Source: Altererythrobacter lutimaris | Lineage (GTDB): Bacteria > Pseudomonadota > Alphaproteobacteria > Sphingomonadales > Sphingomonadaceae | Assembly: GCF_013371495.1 (NCBI RefSeq) | Contig: NZ_JABWTA010000001.1 | Location: 124,001 to 188,000 of the forward strand | DNA: 64,000 nt | Direction: 5' to 3' | Part shown: one piece after another, positions 15,352 to 26,282 of the stretch | Layout of the letters: each line of letters opens with the position of its first letter | Numbering within the stretch: the stretch's first letter is position 1 | Notes under the pieces: generated by a model | The model's database searches: none | What the model was told of the DNA's origin: nothing | What the model saw: the letters and a program-made list of their open reading frames with translations, nothing else | Position numbers and translations under genes: made by a program

Positions 15352-15668
15352 TATGCGCGCTCCTTCCGCTCCATTTCGAGCGGGACGCCGCTGCCCATTT
15401 GCTCGTCCACGCGGCGTTCGTCGCGCAACGCTTCGATTTGCGTGGCCACGTCATAGCCTTTGTCGGTCACGATCCGTTCAAGCACGCGGACCCGGTCTTC
15501 GAGCGCCTGTACCTTGGTCGCATATTGCGCAGCTTTTTCTGCAGTGTGTTCAGCGGTCGCATCGACTTGCAAGCGTGCGACTTTCTCTTTGTGTTTCAGA
15601 AAGATCGCGACAATCGGAATTGTGCATCCAAATACAATTCCGAGAATGGGGATCATAATCGGATCCAT
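15351..15668 (-). CDS. PspB-like small membrane protein (105 aa)
   Basis: A 105-residue protein: membrane segment at about 5-24 (PILGIVFGCTIPIVAIFLKH), then a helix and ALEDRVRVLERIVTDKGYDV plus ATQIEALRDERR, ending GVPLEMERKERA. It is the first of the extra PspB-like genes after PspC, 28 bases downstream of it. Confidence 0.78.
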   Translation of the reverse strand: MDPIMIPILGIVFGCTIPIVAIFLKHKEKVARLQVDATAEHTAEKAAQYATKVQALEDRVRVLERIVTDKGYDVATQIEALRDERRVDEQMGSGVPLEMERKERA

Positions 15669-15696
15669 TGTGAAGTCCCTCCAAATTCAGTTCTGA

Positions 15697-16074
15697 TCAG
15701 CGGAGTCGCTCGATCTCGGCGGACAGGCGCGGATTACTGCTCACATAGTGATGCTCGACATTGGCAAGCCGGCGATCAACATCACGGAAGCGTGCACGAA
15801 TTTCGCGGGCCGAGCGCTGCGGGCTCTGGCGAACACGCTGCCAGTACTGCTGCTCTTCGGCATCCTTGTAGAGATGCGGCGGCTTCTTATTGAGGATGAT
15901 CCCGGCAATGAAGTAGGCGGGGATCGACCAGCCGCCGGTCGCGAAGATCGAGAAGAACGCACCCAGACGCACCCAGAATGTGCTGACGCCGGTGTAGTCT
16001 GCGATACCGGAGCAAACTCCCATAAGCTTCGCATTGGCCTTGTCGCGATAAAGCGTAGTGCGGGGGGAATTCAT
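15697..16074 (-). CDS. pspC: PspC domain protein
   Basis: A 125-residue PspC. The PspC domain is seen at about residues 5-60: LYRDKANAKLMGVCSGIADY, then FWVRLGAFFSIFATGG and a membrane segment. The C-terminal third is a helix with FRDVDRRLANVEHHYVSSNP and SAEIERLR, which follows the same pattern as the coil of the small paralogues downstream. PspC is the membrane sensor that with PspB draws PspA away from PspF. ATGA-type overlap (4 bases) with pspB. Confidence 0.9.
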   Translation of the reverse strand: MNSPRTTLYRDKANAKLMGVCSGIADYTGVSTFWVRLGAFFSIFATGGWSIPAYFIAGIILNKKPPHLYKDAEEQQYWQRVRQSPQRSAREIRARFRDVDRRLANVEHHYVSSNPRLSAEIERLR

Positions 16075-16373
16075 CGGTTCGCTCCTTTCTTGTCGGCGAG
16101 CAAACGATCAAGCTCGCGCAATTGCTGGTTATCGGTTTCCTGGTCAGCCTGAAGCCGCTTCATTTCGAAGTCGGGATTGTCGGCAGCCACGAGGCGTTCG
16201 ACGGTATCCATGCGATCATCCAGGCGACGGGCAAGCTGATAAAGCTCGTCCAGCAGCACTTCGTCGTCGGTGGTGATTGTCGCGGCAGTTTTCCACTTGG
16301 TCATGTAGTGCATGACCAGCCAGGGAAGCCCGATAAATAGAAGAGCGACAACTAGGACTGGTTCGAGTTCCAT
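16071..16373 (-). CDS. pspB: PspB-like envelope stress membrane protein
   Basis: A 100-residue PspB. N-terminal membrane segment (about 4-22, LEPVLVVALLFIGLPWLVMH), then the coil LARRLDDRMDTVERLVAADNP, matching RMRERIQALE-type cores of classical PspB. The C-terminus extends past the usual PspB length with a helix (KRLQADQETDNQQLRELDRL). It follows pspA by three bases and overlaps pspC by four. It acts at the inner membrane as positive regulator of the response. Confidence 0.85.
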   Translation of the reverse strand: MELEPVLVVALLFIGLPWLVMHYMTKWKTAATITTDDEVLLDELYQLARRLDDRMDTVERLVAADNPDFEMKRLQADQETDNQQLRELDRLLADKKGANR

Positions 16374-16376
16374 GAC

Positions 16377-17066
16377 TTAACCTTTCTTCTCGGCGCCATC
16401 TTTGCCCAGCGCCTTTTTCATCTGTTCCAATTCATCATCGATCGCGTCTGCGCCTTCCAGCGCTGCAATCTCATCTGACAAGCTTGGCTTGCCGGACTGA
16501 TCTGCAATCGAAAGGGCTTCTGCGCGGCCTTCAGCGTAATCGACCCGGCGTTCCATCTGGTCGAAGCGAGCAAGCGCTTCGTCCGTGCGTTCCGTGCTCA
16601 TCAGCGTGCGAAGTTTGACGCGGTTTTCCGCGCTTTCGAGGCGAGCTGCGATCTGCGTCTGGCGGCTGCGTGCTTCGCGTAGGCGATGCTGCAGCTTCTG
16701 AATGTCGTCTTCATAAGCGCGCAAGGCATCGTCCAGCACAGCGATTTCCTGCTTGAGCTGGTCAGCCATGTCTGCGGCTTTCTTGCGCTCGACCAGTGCG
16801 GCCCGCGCGAGATCCTCGCGATCCTTGGAGAGCGCAAGCTGTGCTTTCTCGCCCCAGTCAGCCTGAAGCCGGTCCAGCTTGACTGTGTGGCGGTGCATTT
16901 CCTTCTGGTCAGCGATCGTGCGAGCGGCCGATGCGCGAACTTCCACCAGCGTCTCTTCCATCTCGAGGATGATCATGCGGATCATCTTTGACGGGTCATC
17001 CGCCTTGTCGAGCATGTCATTGAAGTTGGCAGCGATAATATCGCGGGTACGGCTGAAAATGCCCAT
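16377..17066 (-). CDS. pspA: phage shock protein A
   Basis: A 229-residue PspA from the start MGIFSRTRDIIAANFNDML, the universal N-terminus of the family with its amphipathic membrane-binding helix. The rest is the long PspA/IM30 hairpin coil (KMIRMIILEMEETLVEVRAS ... LMSTERTDEALARFDQMERR). PspA binds PspF and, when the membrane is stressed, assembles on the inner membrane. GGAG eight bases before this ATG supports the start. The frame is open for another 99 codons upstream to an ATG at 17363 that is coupled to a small gene, so a longer form may be made. Confidence 0.93.
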   Translation of the reverse strand: MGIFSRTRDIIAANFNDMLDKADDPSKMIRMIILEMEETLVEVRASAARTIADQKEMHRHTVKLDRLQADWGEKAQLALSKDREDLARAALVERKKAADMADQLKQEIAVLDDALRAYEDDIQKLQHRLREARSRQTQIAARLESAENRVKLRTLMSTERTDEALARFDQMERRVDYAEGRAEALSIADQSGKPSLSDEIAALEGADAIDDELEQMKKALGKDGAEKKG

Positions 17067-17363
17067 GAAGGCTACTCCATCAAGTAAACTGTTGCTGCTT
17101 GCGCTGTCGCGCAGGCGTTCGCGCGGAGTTTGCGTCGGAGTGGGGCTGCGACGCAAGCGTTCAATTTCCGCATCCAGGCGCGAGATACGTTGGCGGTCGG
17201 AACCGCTGTCTGAAGAGGTTTGGGCCGGAGCATCGATGTCGAGACTGGATTCAACATCGAGAGGATTGCTCTTATGGGGGACTGAGCGCTCCGGCCCGTT
17301 AGAGGATCCTTCGGGGGACCTCTTGGGGGACTTCGTAGTAGATTTCGGGTTTTCCTTGCTCAT
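17067..17363 (-). other. in-frame open extension upstream of pspA
   Basis: Ninety-nine codons without a stop, in frame with pspA, starting at an ATG that overlaps the stop of the 55-aa gene (ATGA). The translation is polar, Ser/Pro-rich and likely disordered, with one short coil (RQRISRLDAEIERLRRSP) that resembles the EIERLR ends of PspC. Either pspA has a long form with this tail, or this is a region held open by chance before an internal start. Confidence 0.5.
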
Positions 17364-17527
17364 GCCAGTTCCACAGCGATCACAGGATCGGCTGTTTCAT
17401 CCGCAGCCATGGCAAGTGTCGGAGCAAACTGCATCTGCGTTGCCAGTGCCACAAACAGCACCATCGCGCTGACGCTCGCCAGAGAGGCGTGTCCGAGCTT
17501 GGTCTGGAAGAAGCTTTGGTCGTACAT
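17360..17527 (-). CDS. small membrane or exported peptide leading the psp operon (55 aa)
   Basis: A 55-residue protein beginning MYDQSFFQTKLG. It has one hydrophobic segment (about 14-40, with SVSAMVLFVALATQ) and ends in an acidic tail after AMAADE, which resembles a signal-peptidase site. It is the first gene after the sigma-54 promoter, and its stop overlaps the ATG at 17363. It may be a small stress peptide like PspD or a leader. No family recognised. Confidence 0.55.
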   Translation of the reverse strand: MYDQSFFQTKLGHASLASVSAMVLFVALATQMQFAPTLAMAADETADPVIAVELA

Positions 17528-17562
17528 TGCTGTGTTACTCCGTTGGTGTTTGTTTACATATT

Positions 17563-17578
17563 AGCAAGGGGTGTGCCA
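17563..17578 (-). promoter_or_regulatory. sigma-54 promoter of the psp operon
   Basis: On the minus strand TGGCACACCCCTTGCT (17578 to 17563) matches the RpoN consensus TGGCAC-N5-TTGCW exactly. It stands 36 bases before the small leader gene and faces away from pspF, as in the classical psp control region. AT-rich sequence at 17580-17620 is the likely PspF/IHF region. Confidence 0.85.
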
Positions 17579-17680
17579 AACCGGAATAACATTTATAAAA
17601 CAACAACTTGGCGGAAATACGCATTTCAAGGATTGGTTTGTATTGCCAAGCATTGGGAATTTTCACTATAGGTTGGGGTG

Positions 17681-18739
17681 ATGGAGCGCGAAAACCAGTT
17701 TATTGGCCAATCCGGAGCCTTTCTCGATGCGGTGGAGCGCGCTTCCAGAGCGGCCCCGATGTCGCGTCCGGTCCTTGTCATTGGCGAGCGTGGGACAGGC
17801 AAGGAACTCATCGCAGAGCGACTTCACCGTCTGTCCACCCGCTGGGACGAGCCGCTGGTGACAATGAACTGTGCGGCGCTTCCCGAGACATTGATCGAGT
17901 CCGAATTATTCGGTCACGAAGCAGGGGCTTTTACTGGCGCTACCAAATCACGCGCGGGAAGGTTTGAAGAAGCCGACAAAGGCACGTTATTTCTCGACGA
18001 ACTGGGCACTTTGTCGATGGGTGCGCAAGAGCGCCTGCTGCGCGCGGTTGAATATGGCGAAGTGACGCGCATCGGCTCTTCGCGTCCTATCCGGGTGGAT
18101 GTGCGCATCGTTGCTGCGACCAACGACGATTTGCCAGCGCTGGCCGCAAGCGGCGAGTTTCGCGCAGACTTGCTTGATCGGCTTAGCTTTGAAGTCATTA
18201 CTTTGCCCCCGCTAAGGGTACGCGAAGGTGATATTTACGTGCTGGCTGAATATTTTGGACGCCGCATGGCAGCCGAGCTCGATTGGCACGACTGGCCAGG
18301 CTTTGCGCCGCTTATTGCCAAGCAATTCGAGGATTATGCTTGGCCCGGCAATGTTCGTGAGCTGCGCAACGTTGTCGAGCGGGCGGTCTATCGCTGGGAT
18401 GATCCCAATACCCCAATTGCGCATGTGCAGTTTGACCCGTTTGACAGTCCGTGGAAGCCGTTCATGCCGGAACATCGCAAGGCGCTGCATACAGGTTCCA
18501 CTGGAGAGGCGGCTACGGCAGCCAGCGCGGCTCACACCGCGCAAGCAGCACCTGCAGTCGATCTTGACCATGTCGATGATTTGCGGGGCGCAGTCGAAGC
18601 ACATGAGCGCATGATTGTAGAGCACACGCTCGGCAAGCACCGCTGGAACCAGCGTCAGACCGCGAAAGCGCTGGGTCTGACTTATGACCAGCTACGCCAC
18701 TGCATCAAAAAGCATGGATTGATGCAGGAAGAAGGCTGA
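17681..18739 (+). CDS. pspF: sigma-54-dependent activator PspF
   Basis: A 352-residue enhancer-binding protein without a receiver domain, as in PspF. Walker A GERGTGKE (35-42), the sigma-54 loop GAFTGA (82-87), Walker B TLFLDE (102-107), the sensor region and PGNVRELRNVVERA are present. A C-terminal Fis-type HTH (RWNQRQTAKALGLTYDQLRH) binds DNA upstream of the psp promoter. It is held back by PspA. Start ATG 17681 (a GTG lies just before). Residues 265-300 form an Ala-rich linker longer than usual. Confidence 0.95.
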   Translation: MERENQFIGQSGAFLDAVERASRAAPMSRPVLVIGERGTGKELIAERLHRLSTRWDEPLVTMNCAALPETLIESELFGHEAGAFTGATKSRAGRFEEADKGTLFLDELGTLSMGAQERLLRAVEYGEVTRIGSSRPIRVDVRIVAATNDDLPALAASGEFRADLLDRLSFEVITLPPLRVREGDIYVLAEYFGRRMAAELDWHDWPGFAPLIAKQFEDYAWPGNVRELRNVVERAVYRWDDPNTPIAHVQFDPFDSPWKPFMPEHRKALHTGSTGEAATAASAAHTAQAAPAVDLDHVDDLRGAVEAHERMIVEHTLGKHRWNQRQTAKALGLTYDQLRHCIKKHGLMQEEG

Positions 18740-18817
18740 GAGTTGCTTCAGTTCTGACGTTACCCCCGTGATAAACCCCTAGGGTAAGCGAGCGACCGCG
18801 TTAGTCATACCCGTGCC

Positions 18818-19282
18818 ATGCCCGGTCTTGTTATGACTGGGCTATCCAATCGTTCAGCTCGAGCGCCCTTGTTTGGCCTCTCGAGCGGGCCTGCCATGGG
18901 GCCTCGGAACCAGCCAGCGAGCGAACCAGTGACGCTGGGGCGACGCGGAGCTGCGCGCGCGCGTTTGGCTTTGCCGGGACGAATGGTCACCTTCGACGGT
19001 ACGACATCATGTATGATCCTCGACGTCTCGCAGACAGGCGCGCAGATTGGCTGTGACGAGCCGCCACGTGTCGGCGCGATGGCTGTGATCGAATTCCCGC
19101 CAATTGAGTTCTTCGGCAATGTTGCATGGGCGCTGGATACCCGTTTCGGGATGCATTTCGATGAACCGCTGGACCAAGAGATGGTTATCGAGCTGCGCCG
19201 TCAGGCTGACTCATATGATCGCTCTGAACGCCGCCACTTGCTGAAGATGGCAGAGGAATTCGTTACAGGCCGTGCCAAATAG
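18818..19282 (+). CDS. PilZ domain protein
   Basis: A 154-residue protein with a PilZ domain: RRGAARARLALPGR (about 42-55) carries the Arg motif and DVSQTGAQIG (about 69-78) the D/NxSxxG motif that together bind cyclic di-GMP. The N-terminal 35 residues are low-complexity. The domain stands alone, so it likely acts as an adaptor for motility or envelope functions. The exact start is unsure, since ATGs at 18836 and 18896 are also possible. Confidence 0.8.
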   Translation: MPGLVMTGLSNRSARAPLFGLSSGPAMGPRNQPASEPVTLGRRGAARARLALPGRMVTFDGTTSCMILDVSQTGAQIGCDEPPRVGAMAVIEFPPIEFFGNVAWALDTRFGMHFDEPLDQEMVIELRRQADSYDRSERRHLLKMAEEFVTGRAK

Positions 19283-19346
19283 ATTATCCGCGCTTTAATC
19301 ACTCTCGAGCTACAGCAATCTGCAGGGGCAGGGTAGAGTACGTGAT

Positions 19347-19787
19347 ATGGGCAAGAAGCTGCTTGGCTGCGGATGTTTAGGGCTGCTGCTGATCGGCGGG
19401 GCGCTAGCCTATTTCGTGACGCAAACCGAAAGCGGCCAATGGCTTGGTGCGCTTATTCTCCTATATGGCGGCATCATCGTTGGCGGTGCAGTGATGCACG
19501 ATACTGTTCCGGGTGTGATTACGGAAGTGAAGCGGATCGAAAACCCCACAGCTATTCAAGCGGGCAGTATCCGCTTCCGCTATGAAGATGCGTCCGGCAC
19601 CACGCGGACAGGCTTTCGGCGTGTGATGTATTCCACCTCCAAGTTCGAAGCTCTGGACGTAGGAGACGAGATTGCCGTTTGGGTGTGCAAAAGCGATCCT
19701 GCAATTGTGAAGCTGGTCGGCTATGGCACGCACGAGCCGGATCAATGCCCTTCATCCAATACAGAAGAAGAGCTTAGCGCAAACTAG
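19347..19787 (+). CDS. DUF3592-like membrane protein
   Basis: A 146-residue protein with two hydrophobic segments near the N-terminus (about 5-24 and 30-50), the first containing CGCLGLLL. The rest is a beta-rich domain (GVITEVKRIENP ... VGDEIAVWVCKSDP) that resembles DUF3592 domains. Function is unknown. Neighbours are unrelated; it may be its own transcription unit. Confidence 0.65.
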   Translation: MGKKLLGCGCLGLLLIGGALAYFVTQTESGQWLGALILLYGGIIVGGAVMHDTVPGVITEVKRIENPTAIQAGSIRFRYEDASGTTRTGFRRVMYSTSKFEALDVGDEIAVWVCKSDPAIVKLVGYGTHEPDQCPSSNTEEELSAN

Positions 19788-19930
19788 CCCTTGCGTAACG
19801 GCGGGGACGCGCCTATCTGCAAGCCATCCCGACATTGTCGTGACAAAGAAAGGATGCTGGCGCCGCAAGGGGCCGGCCCCGAACCGCTTTGCAAGATGAC
19901 GCGGTTAGAACCGGAGATAGTGCGAGACAG

Positions 19931-20503
19931 ATGGCAGATATTGCGCGACTGATAGAGATCATCGAGCCAGAGGCGAAGGCCTTGGGCTTTGATCTCGTGC
20001 GCGTAAAGATGATGCCCTCTGAAGCTGGCGATGGCGGCATGGCTCTGCAGATCATGGCGGAGGATCCGGCAACGGGCCAGCTGGTGATCGAGCAATGCGC
20101 AGCGCTCTCGCGAGCAGTGTCCGCTGCAATGGATAAAGCCGAGGAAGGTGGCGAAGAGCTGATCGAAGGCGCTTACCATCTGGAAGTAAGCTCGCCCGGT
20201 ATCGACCGCCCGCTTACCCGCGCGAAGGACTTTGCCGATTGGGCAGGCCACGAAGCGAAGGTCGCTATGGTCAAAGGCTTTGACGGTCCTCGCACCATTC
20301 GCGGCGAGCTGATTGGGATAGATGGCGAAACCGTTACAATCGCCGACAATAAAGCGGGAGAGGTTGCTTTCCCGCTTGAAGCCATTCACAGCGCGAAGCT
20401 CGTCCTGACCGACGCGCTGATCGCTGCAACACAGCCGCTCGACACCACTGGTGCCGAAGACATAGTAGAAGACCCGGAAACGGACGAAGAAGAGAAGGCT
20501 TGA
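19931..20503 (+). CDS. rimP: ribosome maturation factor RimP
   Basis: A 190-residue RimP. ADIARLIEIIEPEAKALGFD, QIMAEDPATGQLVIEQCAAL, and YHLEVSSPGIDRPLTRAKDF are the family signatures. RimP helps assemble the 30S subunit. It begins the standard rimP-nusA-ylxR-infB-rbfA operon. The start MADIARL at 19931 is preferred because the family begins there. Confidence 0.95.
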   Translation: MADIARLIEIIEPEAKALGFDLVRVKMMPSEAGDGGMALQIMAEDPATGQLVIEQCAALSRAVSAAMDKAEEGGEELIEGAYHLEVSSPGIDRPLTRAKDFADWAGHEAKVAMVKGFDGPRTIRGELIGIDGETVTIADNKAGEVAFPLEAIHSAKLVLTDALIAATQPLDTTGAEDIVEDPETDEEEKA

Positions 20504-20510
20504 ACAACTG

Positions 20511-22157
20511 ATGGCCAGTGCAATTTCCGCCAACAAGGCAGAGCTGCTTGCGATCGCGAACGCGGTTGCTTCGGAAAAGATGATCGATAAGGCGATCGTC
20601 ATCGAAGCGATGGAAGAGGCGATCCAGAAGAGCGCGCGCAACCGTTATGGCGCAGAGAATGACATTCGCGCAAAGCTCGACCCGCAAACGGGCGACCTGC
20701 GCTTGTGGCGTGTCGTGGAAGTGGTTGAAGAAGTCGAAGACTATTTCAAGCAAGTCGATCTGAAAGCGGCACAAAAGCTGGAAGCTGATGCCAAGATCGG
20801 TGACTTCATCGTTGACCCGCTGCCGCCGGTTGATCTTGGCCGTATCGATGCGCAGAGCGCCAAGCAGGTCATCTTCCAGAAGGTCCGCGACGCTGAGCGT
20901 GAGCGTCAGTTCGAAGAGTTCAAGGATCGCGCCGGCGAAGTGATCACTGGCGTCATCAAGTCGGTCGAATTCGGTCATGTGATCGTCAATCTCGGCCGCG
21001 CAGAAGGCGTCATCCGCCGCGACCAGCAGATCCCGCGTGAAGCGGCTCGCGTTGGCGAGCGTGTTCGCGCGCTCATCACTAAGGTCGAGCGTAACAATCG
21101 CGGCCCACAGATTTTCCTAAGCCGTGGCCATCCTGACTTCATGCGCAAGCTATTCGCGCAGGAAGTGCCGGAGATTTACGACGGCATTATCGAGATCAAG
21201 GCCGCTGCCCGCGATCCGGGAAGCCGCGCGAAGATCGGCGTCATCAGCCATGACAGCAGCATCGACCCGGTCGGCGCCTGCGTCGGTATGAAGGGCTCTC
21301 GCGTGCAGGCCGTGGTGCAGGAATTGCAAGGCGAGAAGATCGACATCATTCCGTGGTCGGAAGAGACCGCAACATTCGTCGTGAACGCATTGCAGCCCGC
21401 CACTGTCGCGCGCGTTGTGCTCGACGAGGAAGAAAATCGCATCGAAGTCGTCGTCCCTGACGATCAGCTTTCGCTTGCGATTGGTCGCCGCGGCCAGAAC
21501 GTGCGTCTCGCCAGCCAGCTCACCGGTCACCAGATCGACATCATGACCGAGGAAGAGGCGAGCGAGAAGCGTTCGAAGGAATTCGCAGCGCGCTCGAAGA
21601 TGTTCGAAGAGGAACTTGACGTCGACGAAACGCTCTCGCAACTGCTGGTTGCTGAAGGCTTCGCAGAACTTGAAGAAGTCGCCTATGTCGAGCTTGAAGA
21701 GCTCGCATCTATCGAAGGCTTCGATGAAGAACTCGGCGAAGAGCTGCAGAACCGCGCTAAGGAAGCGCTTGACCGTCAGGAAGAAGCGCACCGCACGGCT
21801 CGCCGGGAACTGGGTGTAGAGGACGATCTCGCCGAGCTCCCGCATCTGACTGAAGCCATGCTGGTCACGCTGGGACAGGGCGGCATCAAGACGCTGGATG
21901 ATCTGGCGGACCTTGCGACCGACGAGCTCATCCAGAAGAAGCGGGCCGCACCGCGCCGCCGTAACAATGCGGACGGTCCACCGATGCGTCGTCCTTCGCA
22001 GCGTCAGGAAGATGTTGGTGGTGTCTTGGGCGAATATGGCCTGACCGAAGAGCAAGGCAACGAGATCATCATGGCCGCTCGTGCGCACTGGTTCGACGAC
22101 GAAGATTCGTCCGAGCCCGACACTCAGGAGGCCGCCGATGCGGACTCCACCCAATGA
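20511..22157 (+). CDS. nusA: transcription termination/antitermination factor NusA
   Basis: A 548-residue NusA. Domain order: N-terminal RNAP-binding domain (1-130), S1 domain (about 135-200, GEVITGVIKSVEFGHVIVNL), two KH domains (about 205-345, with VGACVGMKGSRVQAVVQEL and LAIGRRGQNVRLASQLTG), then C-terminal acidic helix-hairpin-helix repeats (EELASIEGFDEELGEELQ). It binds RNA polymerase and controls pausing and termination. Starts 7 bases after rimP and overlaps the next gene by 20 bases. Confidence 0.97.
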   Translation: MASAISANKAELLAIANAVASEKMIDKAIVIEAMEEAIQKSARNRYGAENDIRAKLDPQTGDLRLWRVVEVVEEVEDYFKQVDLKAAQKLEADAKIGDFIVDPLPPVDLGRIDAQSAKQVIFQKVRDAERERQFEEFKDRAGEVITGVIKSVEFGHVIVNLGRAEGVIRRDQQIPREAARVGERVRALITKVERNNRGPQIFLSRGHPDFMRKLFAQEVPEIYDGIIEIKAAARDPGSRAKIGVISHDSSIDPVGACVGMKGSRVQAVVQELQGEKIDIIPWSEETATFVVNALQPATVARVVLDEEENRIEVVVPDDQLSLAIGRRGQNVRLASQLTGHQIDIMTEEEASEKRSKEFAARSKMFEEELDVDETLSQLLVAEGFAELEEVAYVELEELASIEGFDEELGEELQNRAKEALDRQEEAHRTARRELGVEDDLAELPHLTEAMLVTLGQGGIKTLDDLADLATDELIQKKRAAPRRRNNADGPPMRRPSQRQEDVGGVLGEYGLTEEQGNEIIMAARAHWFDDEDSSEPDTQEAADADSTQ

Positions 22158-22875
22158 GCGCGTAAGCTCCGACATCGTTGACGCGTCGCGGCCCAGCAAG
22201 TCTGAGCCAGAACGCCGCTGCATCCTTTCCGGGGAGACGCATCCGCGGGCGAGCTTGCTGCGGCTCGCGATATCGCCTGATGGCCTTGTGCTTCCTGATC
22301 CAAACGCCAAGGCCCCCGGTCGCGGCTCTTGGCTCGGCGTGGATCGACGGGCCCTTGAAGACGCGCTTGCGAAGGGCCAACTTAAGGGCGCTTTGGCGCG
22401 CGCATTCAAAGGTGCCGCGCTGAGCATCCCTGATGATCTGACAGAGCGGATCCAAGCGGCTTTGCAGCGCAATCTCACGGACCGACTGGGTCTGGAGATG
22501 CGCAGCGGACAGGTCGTCTTGGGCTCTCAGCGGATCGCTGAACAAGCACGGCAAGGACGTGTTGCGCTGCTGATGCATGCCTCTGACAGCAGCGAGGACG
22601 GGCGCAAGAAGCTCGACCAGGCTTGGCGCGTCGGGTGTGATAAGGAGGGCACGGGCGCGCGCGGAATTGTCTTACCACTGGACCGGGCGGCTTTGTCTGT
22701 GGCATTGGGCCGCGAGAATGTCGTCCATCTCGGGATCGGAGAGGCGGCAGCCGCGCTGCGGGTCCAACAGGCATTAGCGCGCCTGCTTAACTATTTGGGT
22801 TCGGAAGAACCGATTGAAATCGATGGCGTTTCGCAAGACAGCGGGATTGCCGGGCGACATGAATTGAATGCGTGA
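22138..22875 (+). CDS. YlxR-family RNA-binding protein with L7Ae-like domain
   Basis: A 245-residue protein. The N-terminal DUF448/YlxR domain (about 20-100) shows PERRCILSGETHPRASLLRL and GRGSWLGVDRRALEDALAKG. The second half resembles a ribosomal L7Ae/Gadd45 domain. Such fusions stand between nusA and infB in alphaproteobacteria and bind RNA or RNase P. The start at 22138 is chosen as it falls at the end of nusA with a GGAGG site (about 22128). Confidence 0.85.
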   Translation: MRTPPNERVSSDIVDASRPSKSEPERRCILSGETHPRASLLRLAISPDGLVLPDPNAKAPGRGSWLGVDRRALEDALAKGQLKGALARAFKGAALSIPDDLTERIQAALQRNLTDRLGLEMRSGQVVLGSQRIAEQARQGRVALLMHASDSSEDGRKKLDQAWRVGCDKEGTGARGIVLPLDRAALSVALGRENVVHLGIGEAAAALRVQQALARLLNYLGSEEPIEIDGVSQDSGIAGRHELNA

Positions 22876-22891
22876 AGGAATAGCGAGCTAG

Positions 22892-25405
<2,514 letters not shown>

Positions 25406-25425
25406 TCTGGTTTTGATGTGCGCTG

Positions 25426-25866
25426 ATGGAATGGCAGGACCAGATCGCATCGAGTACCGATGGCTCGCCGCACTCGGAGTTATTAGGCTCTGAGTTTGTG
25501 GGTTTCGATGCACAGACAGCAACGGCGACCATGCGTTTCAAGGTCCATCGCCAAATGACGACCTGGCGAGGCGGCGTGCAGGGCGGTCTGGTTGCAGGCT
25601 ATCTCGATGATGTGATGGGTTATGCCTATGTCGCTGCGACGGATGGTGAGCAGGCCCCGCTAAACCTCGAGATCTCGATGCAGTTGCTGGGATTACTGCC
25701 GGAAGGCGCGACCATTATCGGCAAAGGACGCGTGGTACGCGGTGGACGGCGTGTGATCTTCCTTGAGGGGGAGCTTCTGACCGAGGAAGGGCAGGTCCTT
25801 GCGCGTTCAACATCGACGGCGATCCCAACCATGCGGCCAGTGCCGCCACCGGAGCCAATGGAATAA
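25426..25866 (+). CDS. PaaI-family thioesterase
   Basis: A 146-residue hotdog thioesterase of the PaaI/DUF4442 type. [29 protein letters not shown] contains the catalytic pattern with Gly-Gly and Asp; [17 protein letters not shown] follows. It would hydrolyse an aryl- or acyl-CoA. It sits between infB and rbfA, an unusual insertion in the translation operon, with its stop overlapping the rbfA start (TAATG). Confidence 0.85.
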   Translation: MEWQDQIASSTDGSPHSELLGSEFVGFDAQTATATMRFKVHRQMTTWRGGVQGGLVAGYLDDVMGYAYVAATDGEQAPLNLEISMQLLGLLPEGATIIGKGRVVRGGRRVIFLEGELLTEEGQVLARSTSTAIPTMRPVPPPEPME

Positions 25867-26282
25867 TGGCCCGCAGGCAAGACTTTACCGCTGAGCAACA
25901 ATCGGTTCGCGTCCTCAAGGTTGGGGAGCGTGTACGGCACATCCTCAGCGAGCTTCTCGCGCGACAGGAAGTGCATGATGACATCGTCAGTGCTGCCAAT
26001 ATCGCGGTAACGGAAGTGCGCATGTCGCCTGACCTGCGCAACGCGACCGCTTATGTGAAGCCACTGCTGGGTGCTGACGAGGATGCTGTCGTCAAAGCCT
26101 TGCGCCAGAACACGGCCTATCTCCAGCGCGAAGTCGCCAAGCGGCTGGGGCTGAAATTCGCACCGAAGCTGAAGTTCTGCTCCGACGAAAGCTTCGATGA
26201 AGCAGACCGGATCGAGAAACTGCTGCGTGATCCCAAGGTGGCGAGGGACTTAAGCGACGATCTCGAAGCGGGCGATGAGTAA
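25866..26282 (+). CDS. rbfA: ribosome-binding factor A
   Basis: A 138-residue Rbf[41 protein letters not shown] and [20 protein letters not shown] match the family. It binds the 16S 5' helix region late in 30S maturation, especially in the cold. It overlaps the thioesterase upstream by one base and the acetyltransferase downstream by eight. Confidence 0.95.
   Translation: MARRQDFTAEQQSVRVLKVGERVRHILSELLARQEVHDDIVSAANIAVTEVRMSPDLRNATAYVKPLLGADEDAVVKALRQNTAYLQREVAKRLGLKFAPKLKFCSDESFDEADRIEKLLRDPKVARDLSDDLEAGDE

Noticed and set aside
20334-22578. Long minus-strand frames opposite rimP, nusA and the YlxR gene
   Set aside because: They mirror highly conserved plus-strand genes and come from the codon bias of GC-rich DNA.
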